This document shows positions 30,353-38,667 of a stretch of DNA of 64,000 nucleotides, in pieces. The translations under genes were made by a program, and so were the position numbers. This DNA comes from Saprospiraceae bacterium (GTDB lineage: Bacteria; Bacteroidota; Bacteroidia; Chitinophagales; Saprospiraceae). The stretch lies in NCBI GenBank assembly GCA_020631355.1, contig JAHDHL010000024.1:1-64000 (forward strand), in the 5' to 3' direction. Below the pieces are notes generated by a model. It was not told the DNA's origin, did no database searches, and saw only the letters and a program-made list of their open reading frames with translations. Every line of letters starts with the position of its first letter. The stretch's first letter is position 1.

Positions 30353-31584
30353 TTTAATATGGTATCCAGAATCTTTTCCGTAGCACCCGAAAGAGACCGA
30401 ACATACTGGCCAGCCTGCCTACCCTTAGAAATTCGCACTGAATCATTTTGATACAATTCCTGAATGATTTGGTACATGTCTTTCGCATGAGCGATGCTCC
30501 TAGCACCATTATTACTGACAAGCCCTACCGCCTCAGGAAATTTATGGTATCGAGTACCGAACAAAACCGGAATACCATATACCGCAGGTTCGAGCACATT
30601 ATGGATTCCTGCCCCGTATCCTCCTCCTACATAAGCTACACTAGCAAATTTATAGATCCGAGACAACATCCCCACATTATCCAAAATAAGTACACGAATA
30701 TCCTCAATGCCATCCCACTCCGAATACAAGGCATAGGGAATATCACCCTGTTCCAGACATTTGGTTTGATTAAGGATAAAGTCCTCATTCACCTCATGTG
30801 GTGCAAAAATCCATTTTATTTCTGGCAATTCTCTTATGGAATATTCTAAAATGCTTAGATCGCTTTCCCAAGTACTTCCTGCAATTATCGTAAAGGCATC
30901 CGAGCAATATGCTTCTATCCTAGGAAAAGTATCATCATTATTGAGTATTGTAATCACCCTATCAGCCCTTGTATCACCAGCCTTATCCGCATGTCTGATA
31001 TCATGTGCTTTCAATAGTTCTACTGAAGCATCATCTATGGTAAATATGGCATCAAAATAGCCAAGCATTTGTCTAAACCATCGCCCAATAAAAGGACGAA
31101 AGAAAGGCTGGTTTTTCCTGAATGAAGAAGAAATGAGAAAAGTAGGAATACCAGACCGATTCAATTGTTTCAGATGGTTGTACCAGAATTCATATCGAAT
31201 AAAAATCGCAAATTTGGGATTGGTGGTATTCACTAAAAAACTGGCATTATCAGGCGTATCCAATGGCATGTAGATTACCTTATTAGCTTCGGAATTATCC
31301 TTGATTTTCAGGTAGCCAGAGGGGGAATAGAAACTAAGTAGAATCCGATAACTTGTCGTTTCCCTTATTTTCCTTATGATGGGTCTCCCCTGTTCGTACT
31401 CCCCAAGGGATGCACAATGAATCCAAATCCAATCATTGAAACGAAATTCGTCATTCGATTCCAATAAATCCTCCTGCCAACCCTTCCTGCCATCTCTCCA
31501 TTGCCTTGCTTTCAGATTCCAACCAGAAGCCAACCACAAAGCGAGTCCATATAACCTAATGGCAAGATTGTATAGATAATCCAT
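30334..31584 (-). CDS. waaA: 3-deoxy-D-manno-octulosonic acid transferase
   Basis: A 416-residue glycosyltransferase that adds Kdo from CMP-Kdo to lipid A precursor in LPS synthesis at the inner membrane. The N-terminal membrane anchor (YNLAIRLYGLALWLASGWN), the WIHCASLGEYEQGRP motif with the catalytic Glu, and the FVGGGYG-type C-terminal motif (VAYVGGGYGAGIHNVLEPA) are all typical. It is probably monocistronic. It converges on sprF. Confidence 0.95.
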   Translation of the reverse strand: MDYLYNLAIRLYGLALWLASGWNLKARQWRDGRKGWQEDLLESNDEFRFNDWIWIHCASLGEYEQGRPIIRKIRETTSYRILLSFYSPSGYLKIKDNSEANKVIYMPLDTPDNASFLVNTTNPKFAIFIRYEFWYNHLKQLNRSGIPTFLISSSFRKNQPFFRPFIGRWFRQMLGYFDAIFTIDDASVELLKAHDIRHADKAGDTRADRVITILNNDDTFPRIEAYCSDAFTIIAGSTWESDLSILEYSIRELPEIKWIFAPHEVNEDFILNQTKCLEQGDIPYALYSEWDGIEDIRVLILDNVGMLSRIYKFASVAYVGGGYGAGIHNVLEPAVYGIPVLFGTRYHKFPEAVGLVSNNGARSIAHAKDMYQIIQELYQNDSVRISKGRQAGQYVRSLSGATEKILDTILKKKGQD

Positions 31585-31762
31585 GACTATTCATTCTATT
31601 CTTCGTCTCACTAGTAACAATTATACCTTATGGACAGCAAGATAAGCCTAAGGTACGTTCAAAATGTAGATTTTTTTACTCATTTAAACCCCAAACCAAG
31701 TAGGAAGCCAAAAGAAAGTAGAATATGTAACTATGTATCAATGCGCTTTGGGATAGATTTTC

Positions 31763-31770
31763 TATTTTTG
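31763..31770 (+). promoter_or_regulatory. -7 box for the polysaccharide export pair
   Basis: TATTTTTG matches TAnnTTTG. Transcription would start near 31777, leaving a leader of about 75 bases to the ATG at 31852. A TTTG occurs only 12 bases upstream, too close to be a normal -33 box. Confidence 0.4.
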
Positions 31771-31851
31771 CAGCTGCTTACGGCCAAAATATGGCTTGTT
31801 CCTTACATTAGTTTTATCATATAAACATAAAACATAGAAAACTAGTAGGTA

Positions 31852-34584
31852 ATGAAAAGAATATTGTTCTTCATCTGTGTTTCATTCTTCACAATATCCA
31901 CTTCATTGGATGCACAGGATTTGGGGTTATTGAATGAGGAGTTGGTACGGTCCGAATTGGATGCCAGAGGGTTCCAAGATGTATCCATAGATGAGTTGCG
32001 TTCTCGTCTTACACAGAAAGGTATAGATGTGGAAAATCTGGATGGTTCCCAAACAGAAGCCTTGCAGGAAGCTCTGGATCAAATATATGTGGATTTGCAG
32101 ACTGAAAAGGATGCTGAAAAAGAACCGACTGAAGCTGAGAAAGTCCAAGAGAAACAGCAAGAAAAAGTAGAGGAATTTGCCGATAAGAAAGAGGATGCTG
32201 ATCTCGACCAAGAAATTCAGGAAGATGTTTTCGAAATCACTGAGGAAGAAAGAAAACGTCTGATTTATGGTCAGGATTTGTTCTTGGACATCAATCTGAG
32301 TGCATATAACAAGAATTCTGATGTAAGACCATCCGATTCATATGTTTTGGGTGAGGGAGATGAGGTCATCATTAACATCATCGGAGACGAATCCAATTTT
32401 TCTGGAGCTTTCATTGTAGAGAATGGTTATATCAAACCTTTTGGAATGGAAAGTATCTACCTCAAGGGGCTCACTTTCTCCCAATCAAGAAAGCAGTTGG
32501 TCAATAAATTCAAAAAGTATTACCGTTTCAAAAATGATGATTTTGTATTCTCTCTGAATTTCAGTAGGAATGTAATCATCAATGTTACCGGAATGGCCAG
32601 AAGATACGGATCATTCAATCTACCTGCCACCAATACTGTCTTTACTGCCTTAGCCATGGCCAAGGGACCCAGTGTGAATGGTAGTGTAAGGAACATCAAG
32701 GTACACAGAAGTGGATCTCCGTCGAAAAATTTCGATTTATATGAATACATGATGGATCCATCCATCGTTGAGGATTTCTTCTTACAAAACAATGATTACA
32801 TCCATATTCCTACCAAAGGAAAAGTGGTGAATATCGAAGGTGCGGTTATCAGGCCACATAAATATGAGTTGAAAGATAACGAGAATCTGAAAAAGTTACT
32901 TTTTTGGTCCGGAGGCTTGAATGGCAATGCCTATAAGAAAAGTATTAGAATTATCAGATTCGAGGATGATCAGGAAAAAATCATCACGATTGATCTTGGG
33001 GAATTGGAACGAAGCGGCCGTGATTTCCCATTGAAGAATGGTGACAAGGTCAATATTCCTGTCATTCCTGCAACGTACAAGAATTTTGTTGCAATTGAGG
33101 GTGAAGTGGAACTACCCGGTCAATACCAATTCAATAATGGAATGAAAATCAGTGATTTGATTTCTATGGGAACACCATCCGACTTGGCAAAATTAGATGA
33201 GGCAGTCTTATTCAGAATTGTGGAGGGAGACATTACGGAACCCATAAATTTCAACATCCAAGAGATTCTGAGTAATCCTAATTCTCCTCAAAACCTCAAG
33301 CTCTTACCCAAGGATAGGATTGTCGTATTCTCCATCAGTGAGTTCAGTATCAAGAATGCTACTATCAAACTTAATGGAGCAATCAGGAATCCCAACAACT
33401 ACAAGTACAATAAGAATATGAAACTTGCTGATGCCGTGACGCTTTCAGGCGGATTGACTGAGGATGCAACGGGTATGGCATATATCTTCCGTAGGAACTC
33501 CGATTCTTATGAGCCAACAGACTATGTTAGGGTGAATATTCAGGATGCCATGGAAAACCGTAGTGGTAGTCAAAATATCATCCTCGAACCAAGGGATAGT
33601 GTAGTTGTTTATTCCTATAGTGATATTTCCGACACACCTGCAACAGTAGCCATTACAGGTGCTGTCCTCAAACAGGATACATTCTCCTACAGTTCTCAAA
33701 TGACATTGAGGGATTTACTATATCTCTCCGGAGGGTTGAAACTTTCTGCTGACCAAGCCAAAATTGATATTTATCGTATCAACATCAATAGTGGCGAATC
33801 TACCAGAACACAGGAACTTACCATCGAAATTGATGACAATTATAACGTCATCGGTGCGGAAGATGGTGAATTCCTACTTTCACCCTACGATATTGTTGAT
33901 GTCAGATATACTCCAGATTTCGAATTACAACAGAATATTACGGTAAAGGGTGAAGTAAGGTATCCGGGTGATTATTCATTGATCAAACCCAATGAAAAAT
34001 TATCTGATGTCATTAAAAGAGCCGGAGGATTCAAGGAAACTGCATTCAAGGAAGGTATTACGCTTTATAGAAATGAGGGTGGTCTTGGATATTTGGTAGT
34101 GGATGTTAAGGATGTTCTATCCAACCCCAACTCACCATCCAACTACATCCTAAAGAAAGGTGATGTCGTAACCATTCCGAAAGAAGTCAACGTAGTTTCC
34201 ATCCAAGGATTCACCAATGCTTTTGAGAATTATGGCGGAGTAGATACTGTAGGAACCATTATCAATGTCCCATTTCACGAAGGCAAGGATGCCAAATACT
34301 ACATTGATAAATATGCCGGTGGTATCAATAAGGATTCAGGTGGTAAGTACAGCCTGATAAAGGTGAGACAACCCGGTGGAAAACTGAATAAAACCAAGGA
34401 TTACGGTTTCTTCAAAAGATATCCTAAGGTCCAGAAAGGTGCCGTTATCATTGTTGATGCCAAGCGTAAGACCGAAGAACAAAAAGATAAGGAAAAAGTG
34501 GATTGGGGTGAAGTCATTTCCAATACCGTAGCACAAGCCACTGCCATCCTGACACTGGTTATTCTTATACAACAAATCCAATAA
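31852..34584 (+). CDS. SLBB-domain polysaccharide export protein (Wza-like)
   Basis: A 910-residue outer-membrane exporter subunit. After the signal peptide (FFTISTSLDAQD) comes a Glu/Lys-rich coiled segment (about 80-135), a Poly_export domain (about 155-240, SYVLGEGDEVIINIIGDE) and then a chain of about six SLBB domains, each with the V-x-G-x-V/E-x-P-G motif (for example VAIEGEVELPGQYQF and ITVKGEVRYPGDYSL). A hydrophobic C-terminal helix (TAILTLVILIQQIQ) may form the outer-membrane helix barrel seen in Wza. This is longer than Wza of E. coli (about 380 residues) but normal for Bacteroidota. The Wzz-like gene follows after 3 bases. Confidence 0.9.
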   Translation: MKRILFFICVSFFTISTSLDAQDLGLLNEELVRSELDARGFQDVSIDELRSRLTQKGIDVENLDGSQTEALQEALDQIYVDLQTEKDAEKEPTEAEKVQEKQQEKVEEFADKKEDADLDQEIQEDVFEITEEERKRLIYGQDLFLDINLSAYNKNSDVRPSDSYVLGEGDEVIINIIGDESNFSGAFIVENGYIKPFGMESIYLKGLTFSQSRKQLVNKFKKYYRFKNDDFVFSLNFSRNVIINVTGMARRYGSFNLPATNTVFTALAMAKGPSVNGSVRNIKVHRSGSPSKNFDLYEYMMDPSIVEDFFLQNNDYIHIPTKGKVVNIEGAVIRPHKYELKDNENLKKLLFWSGGLNGNAYKKSIRIIRFEDDQEKIITIDLGELERSGRDFPLKNGDKVNIPVIPATYKNFVAIEGEVELPGQYQFNNGMKISDLISMGTPSDLAKLDEAVLFRIVEGDITEPINFNIQEILSNPNSPQNLKLLPKDRIVVFSISEFSIKNATIKLNGAIRNPNNYKYNKNMKLADAVTLSGGLTEDATGMAYIFRRNSDSYEPTDYVRVNIQDAMENRSGSQNIILEPRDSVVVYSYSDISDTPATVAITGAVLKQDTFSYSSQMTLRDLLYLSGGLKLSADQAKIDIYRININSGESTRTQELTIEIDDNYNVIGAEDGEFLLSPYDIVDVRYTPDFELQQNITVKGEVRYPGDYSLIKPNEKLSDVIKRAGGFKETAFKEGITLYRNEGGLGYLVVDVKDVLSNPNSPSNYILKKGDVVTIPKEVNVVSIQGFTNAFENYGGVDTVGTIINVPFHEGKDAKYYIDKYAGGINKDSGGKYSLIKVRQPGGKLNKTKDYGFFKRYPKVQKGAVIIVDAKRKTEEQKDKEKVDWGEVISNTVAQATAILTLVILIQQIQ

Positions 34585-34587
34585 GTA

Positions 34588-35661
34588 ATGTCCAAAGCGA
34601 TTGAAAACGAGGAAATAAGCTTGAAAGAACTTATCCTTACCATAAAGGACTATTTCTTTGAATTGCTTCGATATTGGTGGGTATTTATCATTCTTGGGCC
34701 CTTATTTGGTGCCCTGATGTTCTGGAAAGAATCACAAGAACCCATAACATATACTTCTGAACTAACCTTTATGATGGACGCGGAATCGGGTCCTTCTTTG
34801 GGAGCGGTTACCGGTCTATTGACTTCTTTCGGAATCGGCGGTGGTGACAACAACGTGGATAAGATGCTCAGATTAATGAAATCTAGGGCAATTATCAGGG
34901 AGTCACTTTTCGAAAAAGTAAAGATCAATGGAAAGGTAGACTATTTTGCCAACCACATCATGGAATTGGAGGAAATAGAAATATTCGAGGATGAGGAAGA
35001 AACGATTAGATTTTACTTCAAGAATGCTGATTTTGGCAGATATGATAGGATTCCGAATGAAGCCCTGATGACTTTGCACAAATTCATTGTTGGTGGTGAG
35101 GATAGCGCAGGTGCCATGGGGATAGCCAAGGATGAATTATCAGGTATCATAACCATGCGGGTTACGTTTCTCAATGAAGAAATCGCAGTGGAATACCCTA
35201 ACTATCTCTTTGATATAGTTGAGGAATATTTTATTGAAAAAACAGTGGAAAAGAGTGAAAGAACCTATGGTATTTTGGAATCCAAGTATGATTCCATCGT
35301 TGGTTTAATGGCAACCAAGGAATATCAATTGGCTCAAGAATATGATCAGGGTAAGAATCTCATTAGGATGACCAAACAGATTGATAGGGCCAGATTGGAA
35401 AAGGATATCAGATTCCTTGCAGAACAATTTGCCGAAATTGCCAAGAATAAGGAACTGGCCGAATTCTCACTGCTAAGTGTAACACCCGTTATACAGTCCG
35501 TTGACTTACCCATATTCCCACTTAAACCCGATGAACCAAGAAAGATATTTGCCTTAGGTATAGGAGGTATCCTTGGTGGATTCCTAGCAGCTTTCCTCAT
35601 TATTGTAAGGAAACTCTATCAGGACACTATGGGTTCGGGCAAGGAAGAAGTTATGGATTGA
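34588..35661 (+). CDS. Wzz-type chain-length determinant protein
   Basis: A 357-residue inner-membrane protein with the classic Wzz layout: a transmembrane helix near residues 31-50, a large periplasmic alpha/beta part, a helical stalk (about 215-300) and a second transmembrane helix near 320-340 preceded by the Pro-rich motif IFPLKPDEPRK. It lacks the cytoplasmic tyrosine-kinase domain of Wzc. It is certainly co-transcribed with the SLBB exporter and would form the inner-membrane part of the same polysaccharide exporter. No glycosyltransferases are nearby. Confidence 0.88.
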   Translation: MSKAIENEEISLKELILTIKDYFFELLRYWWVFIILGPLFGALMFWKESQEPITYTSELTFMMDAESGPSLGAVTGLLTSFGIGGGDNNVDKMLRLMKSRAIIRESLFEKVKINGKVDYFANHIMELEEIEIFEDEEETIRFYFKNADFGRYDRIPNEALMTLHKFIVGGEDSAGAMGIAKDELSGIITMRVTFLNEEIAVEYPNYLFDIVEEYFIEKTVEKSERTYGILESKYDSIVGLMATKEYQLAQEYDQGKNLIRMTKQIDRARLEKDIRFLAEQFAEIAKNKELAEFSLLSVTPVIQSVDLPIFPLKPDEPRKIFALGIGGILGGFLAAFLIIVRKLYQDTMGSGKEEVMD

Positions 35662-35679
35662 TAAAAATTAATCTAAACC

Positions 35680-36528
35680 TTATAAGTCAGAGGAGGGATT
35701 GTTACTAACGATTCTTCCTCTTTCATTTTGTACCAATTCGCAACAAGCATTCACTGGGTCATGCTCGAAGAATAGTTTCCAATTGCCATCCAATGCCTCT
35801 TGAAGCAAACGTTCTTTTTCTTTCATCGTGTGCAGGGGCCTTAGGTCATAACTCATCACATAAGGAATTCCAATATGATGCATCGAGGGAATCAAATCCG
35901 CACAGTAAACCAACTGTGTTTGATTATAAGGTATAATAGCCATCATCATTGCCTCAGTATGCCCGTATAGTAACCTGAGTCTGATACCCTCCCATTCTAC
36001 TTCTTCATTTCCCTTGAAGTCGATGAATTTCAGACATCCCGAATCTTTTAATGGTACAAAATTTTCCTTCAGATAGGAAGCTTTCTCCCTTGGATTGGGA
36101 TTCATCGCCCATTCCCAATGGTCCTCATTCGTCCAATATGTGGCATTCGGAAATGTCGGTACCATTTTGTCACCCGACATGCTAACTGCACCTCCAGAAT
36201 GATCAAAATGAAGATGGGTAAGCAGTACATCTGTAATATCGGATGGTGCCAATCCTAATTGGGAAAGGGACTTCAGTAGGGAATCATCACCATGAGGATG
36301 GAAATGAGACCTGAACCGTTCGCCTTGCTTGTCACCTATACCTGTATCAACTAGGATATTTCGACCATCTTTCTGAAGCAACAGACAACGCATTGCCCAT
36401 GTACACATATTGTTCTCATCAGGTGGGTTCAATCGCTCCCACATGCGCCTGGGCACTACACCAAACATGGCTCCACCATCTAATTTGAAGAAACCCGTTT
36501 GGATTACATGTAATTTGTAGTCAGACAT
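35680..36528 (-). CDS. MBL-fold metallo-hydrolase
   Basis: A 282-residue metallo-beta-lactamase fold enzyme. The metal-binding motif is THLHFDHSGG (H105, H107, D109, H110), with further ligands in YGHTEAM and near FEHDPVN, and an Asp in VDTGIGD. Members hydrolyse esters, lactones or phosphodiesters; AHL-lactonase-like or quercetinase-like annotation would be guesswork. No signal peptide, so cytoplasmic. Its ATG follows the ferredoxin stop codon directly (TAAATG), so the two are co-transcribed and probably translationally coupled. Confidence 0.88.
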   Translation of the reverse strand: MSDYKLHVIQTGFFKLDGGAMFGVVPRRMWERLNPPDENNMCTWAMRCLLLQKDGRNILVDTGIGDKQGERFRSHFHPHGDDSLLKSLSQLGLAPSDITDVLLTHLHFDHSGGAVSMSGDKMVPTFPNATYWTNEDHWEWAMNPNPREKASYLKENFVPLKDSGCLKFIDFKGNEEVEWEGIRLRLLYGHTEAMMMAIIPYNQTQLVYCADLIPSMHHIGIPYVMSYDLRPLHTMKEKERLLQEALDGNWKLFFEHDPVNACCELVQNERGRIVSNNPSSDL

Positions 36529-36876
36529 TTATAGATGTAATCGATTCTTTCTCGCCAATAACACTTCTTCCGTTTCTTCCCTGTCAGGGTCAGGTACACA
36601 ACAATCAACCGGACAAACTGCAGCACACTGGGGCTCCTCATGGAAACCCTTGCACTCCGTACATTTATCAGGTACGATGAAGTAGAAATCCTCCTCCACT
36701 GGCCCTTGGGAATCATTGGCACCTACCATATTCCCACCTTCAAGTTCATATTCATTCTGGACACCTGTGCCCTCGGCAATGGTCCATTCTACCCCACCCT
36801 CATAAATTGCATTGTTCGGACATTCTGGTTCACAAGCTCCGCAATTAATACACTCATCTGTAATGATAATAGCCAT
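36529..36876 (-). CDS. 2[4Fe-4S] ferredoxin, Alvin type, with inter-cluster insert
   Basis: A 115-residue electron carrier. The first cluster motif is C9-x2-C12-x2-C15-x3-C19 ([11 protein letters not shown]). The second is C72-x2-C75-x8-C84-x3-C88 with extra Cys at 92 and 93, the long-loop pattern of Allochromatium-type ferredoxins. Between the two motifs lies an acidic insert of about 50 residues, far longer than the short spacer of simple ferredoxins. It is the first gene of a pair with the MBL-fold enzyme, and a -7 box lies about 50 bases upstream. Confidence 0.92.
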   Translation of the reverse strand: MAIIITDECINCGACEPECPNNAIYEGGVEWTIAEGTGVQNEYELEGGNMVGANDSQGPVEEDFYFIVPDKCTECKGFHEEPQCAAVCPVDCCVPDPDREETEEVLLARKNRLHL

Positions 36877-36927
36877 GATAAATCGCTCCTTTTATAGGAT
36901 TTGAAAATTTTTTTATACAATTCTCAA

Positions 36928-36935
36928 CAAAAATA
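36928..36935 (-). promoter_or_regulatory. -7 box for the ferredoxin-hydrolase pair
   Basis: The minus strand reads TATTTTTG (TAnnTTTG), about 50 bases before the ferredoxin ATG. No clear -33 box. Confidence 0.4.
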
Positions 36936-37019
36936 CATGTTTAATGTTCTAGTTGTGAATTGCGTTAATACGAATTTAAAGGAAAATGTTTTTTGTTTGT
37001 TTATAGTTTAGGATAAGGG

Positions 37020-37051
37020 TTGCACTTGTTGTGACCCTTTTTTTAATTTTA
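37020..37051 (+). promoter_or_regulatory. Probable promoter of hldA
   Basis: TTG, 21 bases, TAATTTTA (one mismatch to TAnnTTTG). The expected start of transcription is near 37058, 15 bases before the ATG at 37073. This placement rules against the upstream GTG at 37031 as the start codon. Confidence 0.4.
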
Positions 37052-37072
37052 CACCTCATCCTAACTCATTCC

Positions 37073-38068
37073 ATGCATTCTTCAATCATTCAATCTTGGA
37101 CAGGTAAAAATGTGATTGTCATTGGTGACATCATGCTTGACAGGTATCTTTTTGGCTCGACCAACAGGATTTCACCAGAAGCTCCCGTACCCATCGTAGA
37201 TTTGGAGGAACAACAGGATAAACTGGGAGGAGCAGCCAATGTCGCACTTAATATACAATCCTTAGGTGCCAATCCCATACTTATAGGTGTCGTAGGAAAA
37301 GACCAACCCGCAAGTATCATACATCAATTACTTGAAGAAGATGGTTTGAAATCCTCGGGTATTCTTCATGATACCGATAGACCCACAACCCTTAAGTCCA
37401 GAATATGGTCAGCAGGGAAGCAAATCCTACGACTGGATCATGAATCCAAGGAATTCATCAATGAACTGATTACAACAGAATTGATTGGTTTGCTCATATC
37501 CGAAATCCAGCAACAATCCATTGATGCCATCATCCTTCAGGATTATAATAAGGGATTACTCACCCCTGACTTCATTCAGGCAATCATCACAATTGCACAA
37601 AAACATCAGATTCCAGTTATCGTTGACCCAAAGGATGACCAATTTTTCCATTACCAATCCGTCAATCTGTTCAAGCCTAACCTAAAGGAAATCAGAAACA
37701 AGATGGATTTTGATATCAATCCTAGGGACATTGAGAGTTTGGATAGAGCTGATTCGGAATTAAGAAAACTACTGAATCACCAAATCACCATGATTACGCT
37801 CTCTGAACATGGTCTTTATATCAATGATGGCCAGCAATCTTGTATCTATCCTACACAATCCCACCATATCATAGATGTCTGTGGTGCCGGGGATAGTGTA
37901 CTGAGTGTTTGTGCATTGTGCCTGATTACCCTTACAGGTATGGATGAAATGGCGATACTTTCCAATCTTGCAGGAGGTTTGGTCTGTCAGCAAACAGGTG
38001 TGGTACAAATCACCGCCCAACAACTCCAGCATCAATATCATATCCATAAAAAGAAAATCGGCTCATAG
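37073..38068 (+). CDS. hldA: D-glycero-beta-D-manno-heptose-7-phosphate kinase
   Basis: A 331-residue PfkB-family sugar kinase of the RfaE domain I type, which phosphorylates heptose-7-phosphate for ADP-heptose and LPS core synthesis. The opening VIVIGDIMLDRYLFG, the LGGAANVALNIQSLGA block and the C-terminal DVCGAGDSVLSV motif with its catalytic Asp are diagnostic. The nucleotidyltransferase domain found in fused HldE is absent, so a separate HldC is expected elsewhere. The start at 37073 is chosen because it gives the normal family N-terminus and lies downstream of the promoter. Its stop codon lies inside a perfect 30-base palindrome. Confidence 0.9.
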   Translation: MHSSIIQSWTGKNVIVIGDIMLDRYLFGSTNRISPEAPVPIVDLEEQQDKLGGAANVALNIQSLGANPILIGVVGKDQPASIIHQLLEEDGLKSSGILHDTDRPTTLKSRIWSAGKQILRLDHESKEFINELITTELIGLLISEIQQQSIDAIILQDYNKGLLTPDFIQAIITIAQKHQIPVIVDPKDDQFFHYQSVNLFKPNLKEIRNKMDFDINPRDIESLDRADSELRKLLNHQITMITLSEHGLYINDGQQSCIYPTQSHHIIDVCGAGDSVLSVCALCLITLTGMDEMAILSNLAGGLVCQQTGVVQITAQQLQHQYHIHKKKIGS

Positions 38069-38087
38069 GATATATCCTATGAGCCGA
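38058..38087 (-). terminator. Perfect palindrome acting as minus-strand terminator
   Basis: TCGGCTCATAGGATA followed at once by its exact complement. On the minus strand it is followed by TTTTCTTTTTATGG, a good U-tract; on the plus strand no T-run follows. It therefore fits a terminator for the small minus-strand gene at 38119-38280, and it overlaps the hldA stop codon. Confidence 0.65.
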
Positions 38088-38118
38088 CATCGGTTGATGT
38101 AAGGTAAGGTTGAACTGC

Positions 38119-38280
38119 CTATCCACTTATCCTTTCACCCCCCGCCAAATTAGGAGCTGTTCGTTTTTTGCCTGATGAATTAGTAGGTTTGGAATCCTTA
38201 TTAATCCGTGGCATTAACACCTTAAGGAATGAACCAGAATTGAATCTTCCCTTAGGTGCAGAAACGTTAGATCTCTTCAT
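38119..38280 (-). CDS. Small basic protein of unknown function
   Basis: A 53-residue reading frame starting MKRSNVSAPKGRFNSG and ending NLAGGERISG. It is rich in Lys, Arg, Ser and Asn, has no signal peptide or membrane segment, and is not recognised. The frame is open further upstream to 38337, but the promoter at 38339-38370 predicts a transcript start near 38332, which favours the ATG at 38280. A terminator lies about 30 bases downstream. The alternative is a small RNA of about 275 bases with a chance reading frame. Confidence 0.45.
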   Translation of the reverse strand: MKRSNVSAPKGRFNSGSFLKVLMPRINKDSKPTNSSGKKRTAPNLAGGERISG

Positions 38281-38338
38281 GATAATGGCGGTTTTACAAT
38301 TAATAAATGATTGGTTGATAGTCGCCTTTGAGGTCATT

Positions 38339-38370
38339 CAATCATAAAATCCAGTTCAATGATAAACAAA
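38339..38370 (-). promoter_or_regulatory. Promoter of the small minus-strand unit
   Basis: On the minus strand: TTTG, 20 bases, TATGATTG, a perfect -33 box and one mismatch in the -7 box. The remaining bases up to 38667 are AT-rich and hold no gene I can support; they must also contain the promoter of the carboxyltransferase gene, which I could not locate. Confidence 0.5.
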
Positions 38371-38667
38371 ATTCATCAAAAATGAAACCAGAATTCGATG
38401 CATTTACTAAAACTTAAACTTTGAAAGGATATTGCCCAAACCGCAAAATTTAGGTAGGATCTTCCAGTGTTTGTTCATGTAAATCTCGCTAAATATATAT
38501 AACAATTCATAATATAACAAAATTTATACCATTATTTTGGACCTTTCCATGTCTGATAACGTGATATTTTTCAGTAATTTCGCACTGGGGAAACTTCCAT
38601 CTACCTGTCACATTACTGCCTTTTTTGACCGGATGGAATCTCCAATACCTAACTGAATAATTGTCGG

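Noticed and set aside
31630-31824. Plus-strand 64-codon frame ahead of the SLBB gene
   Set aside because: No family resemblance, and it spans the promoter box at 31763; its Phe/Leu-rich end looks like translated AT-rich intergenic DNA.
37031-37072. GTG start for hldA at 37031
   Set aside because: Gives an atypical hydrophobic tail absent from the family and lies upstream of the predicted transcript start.
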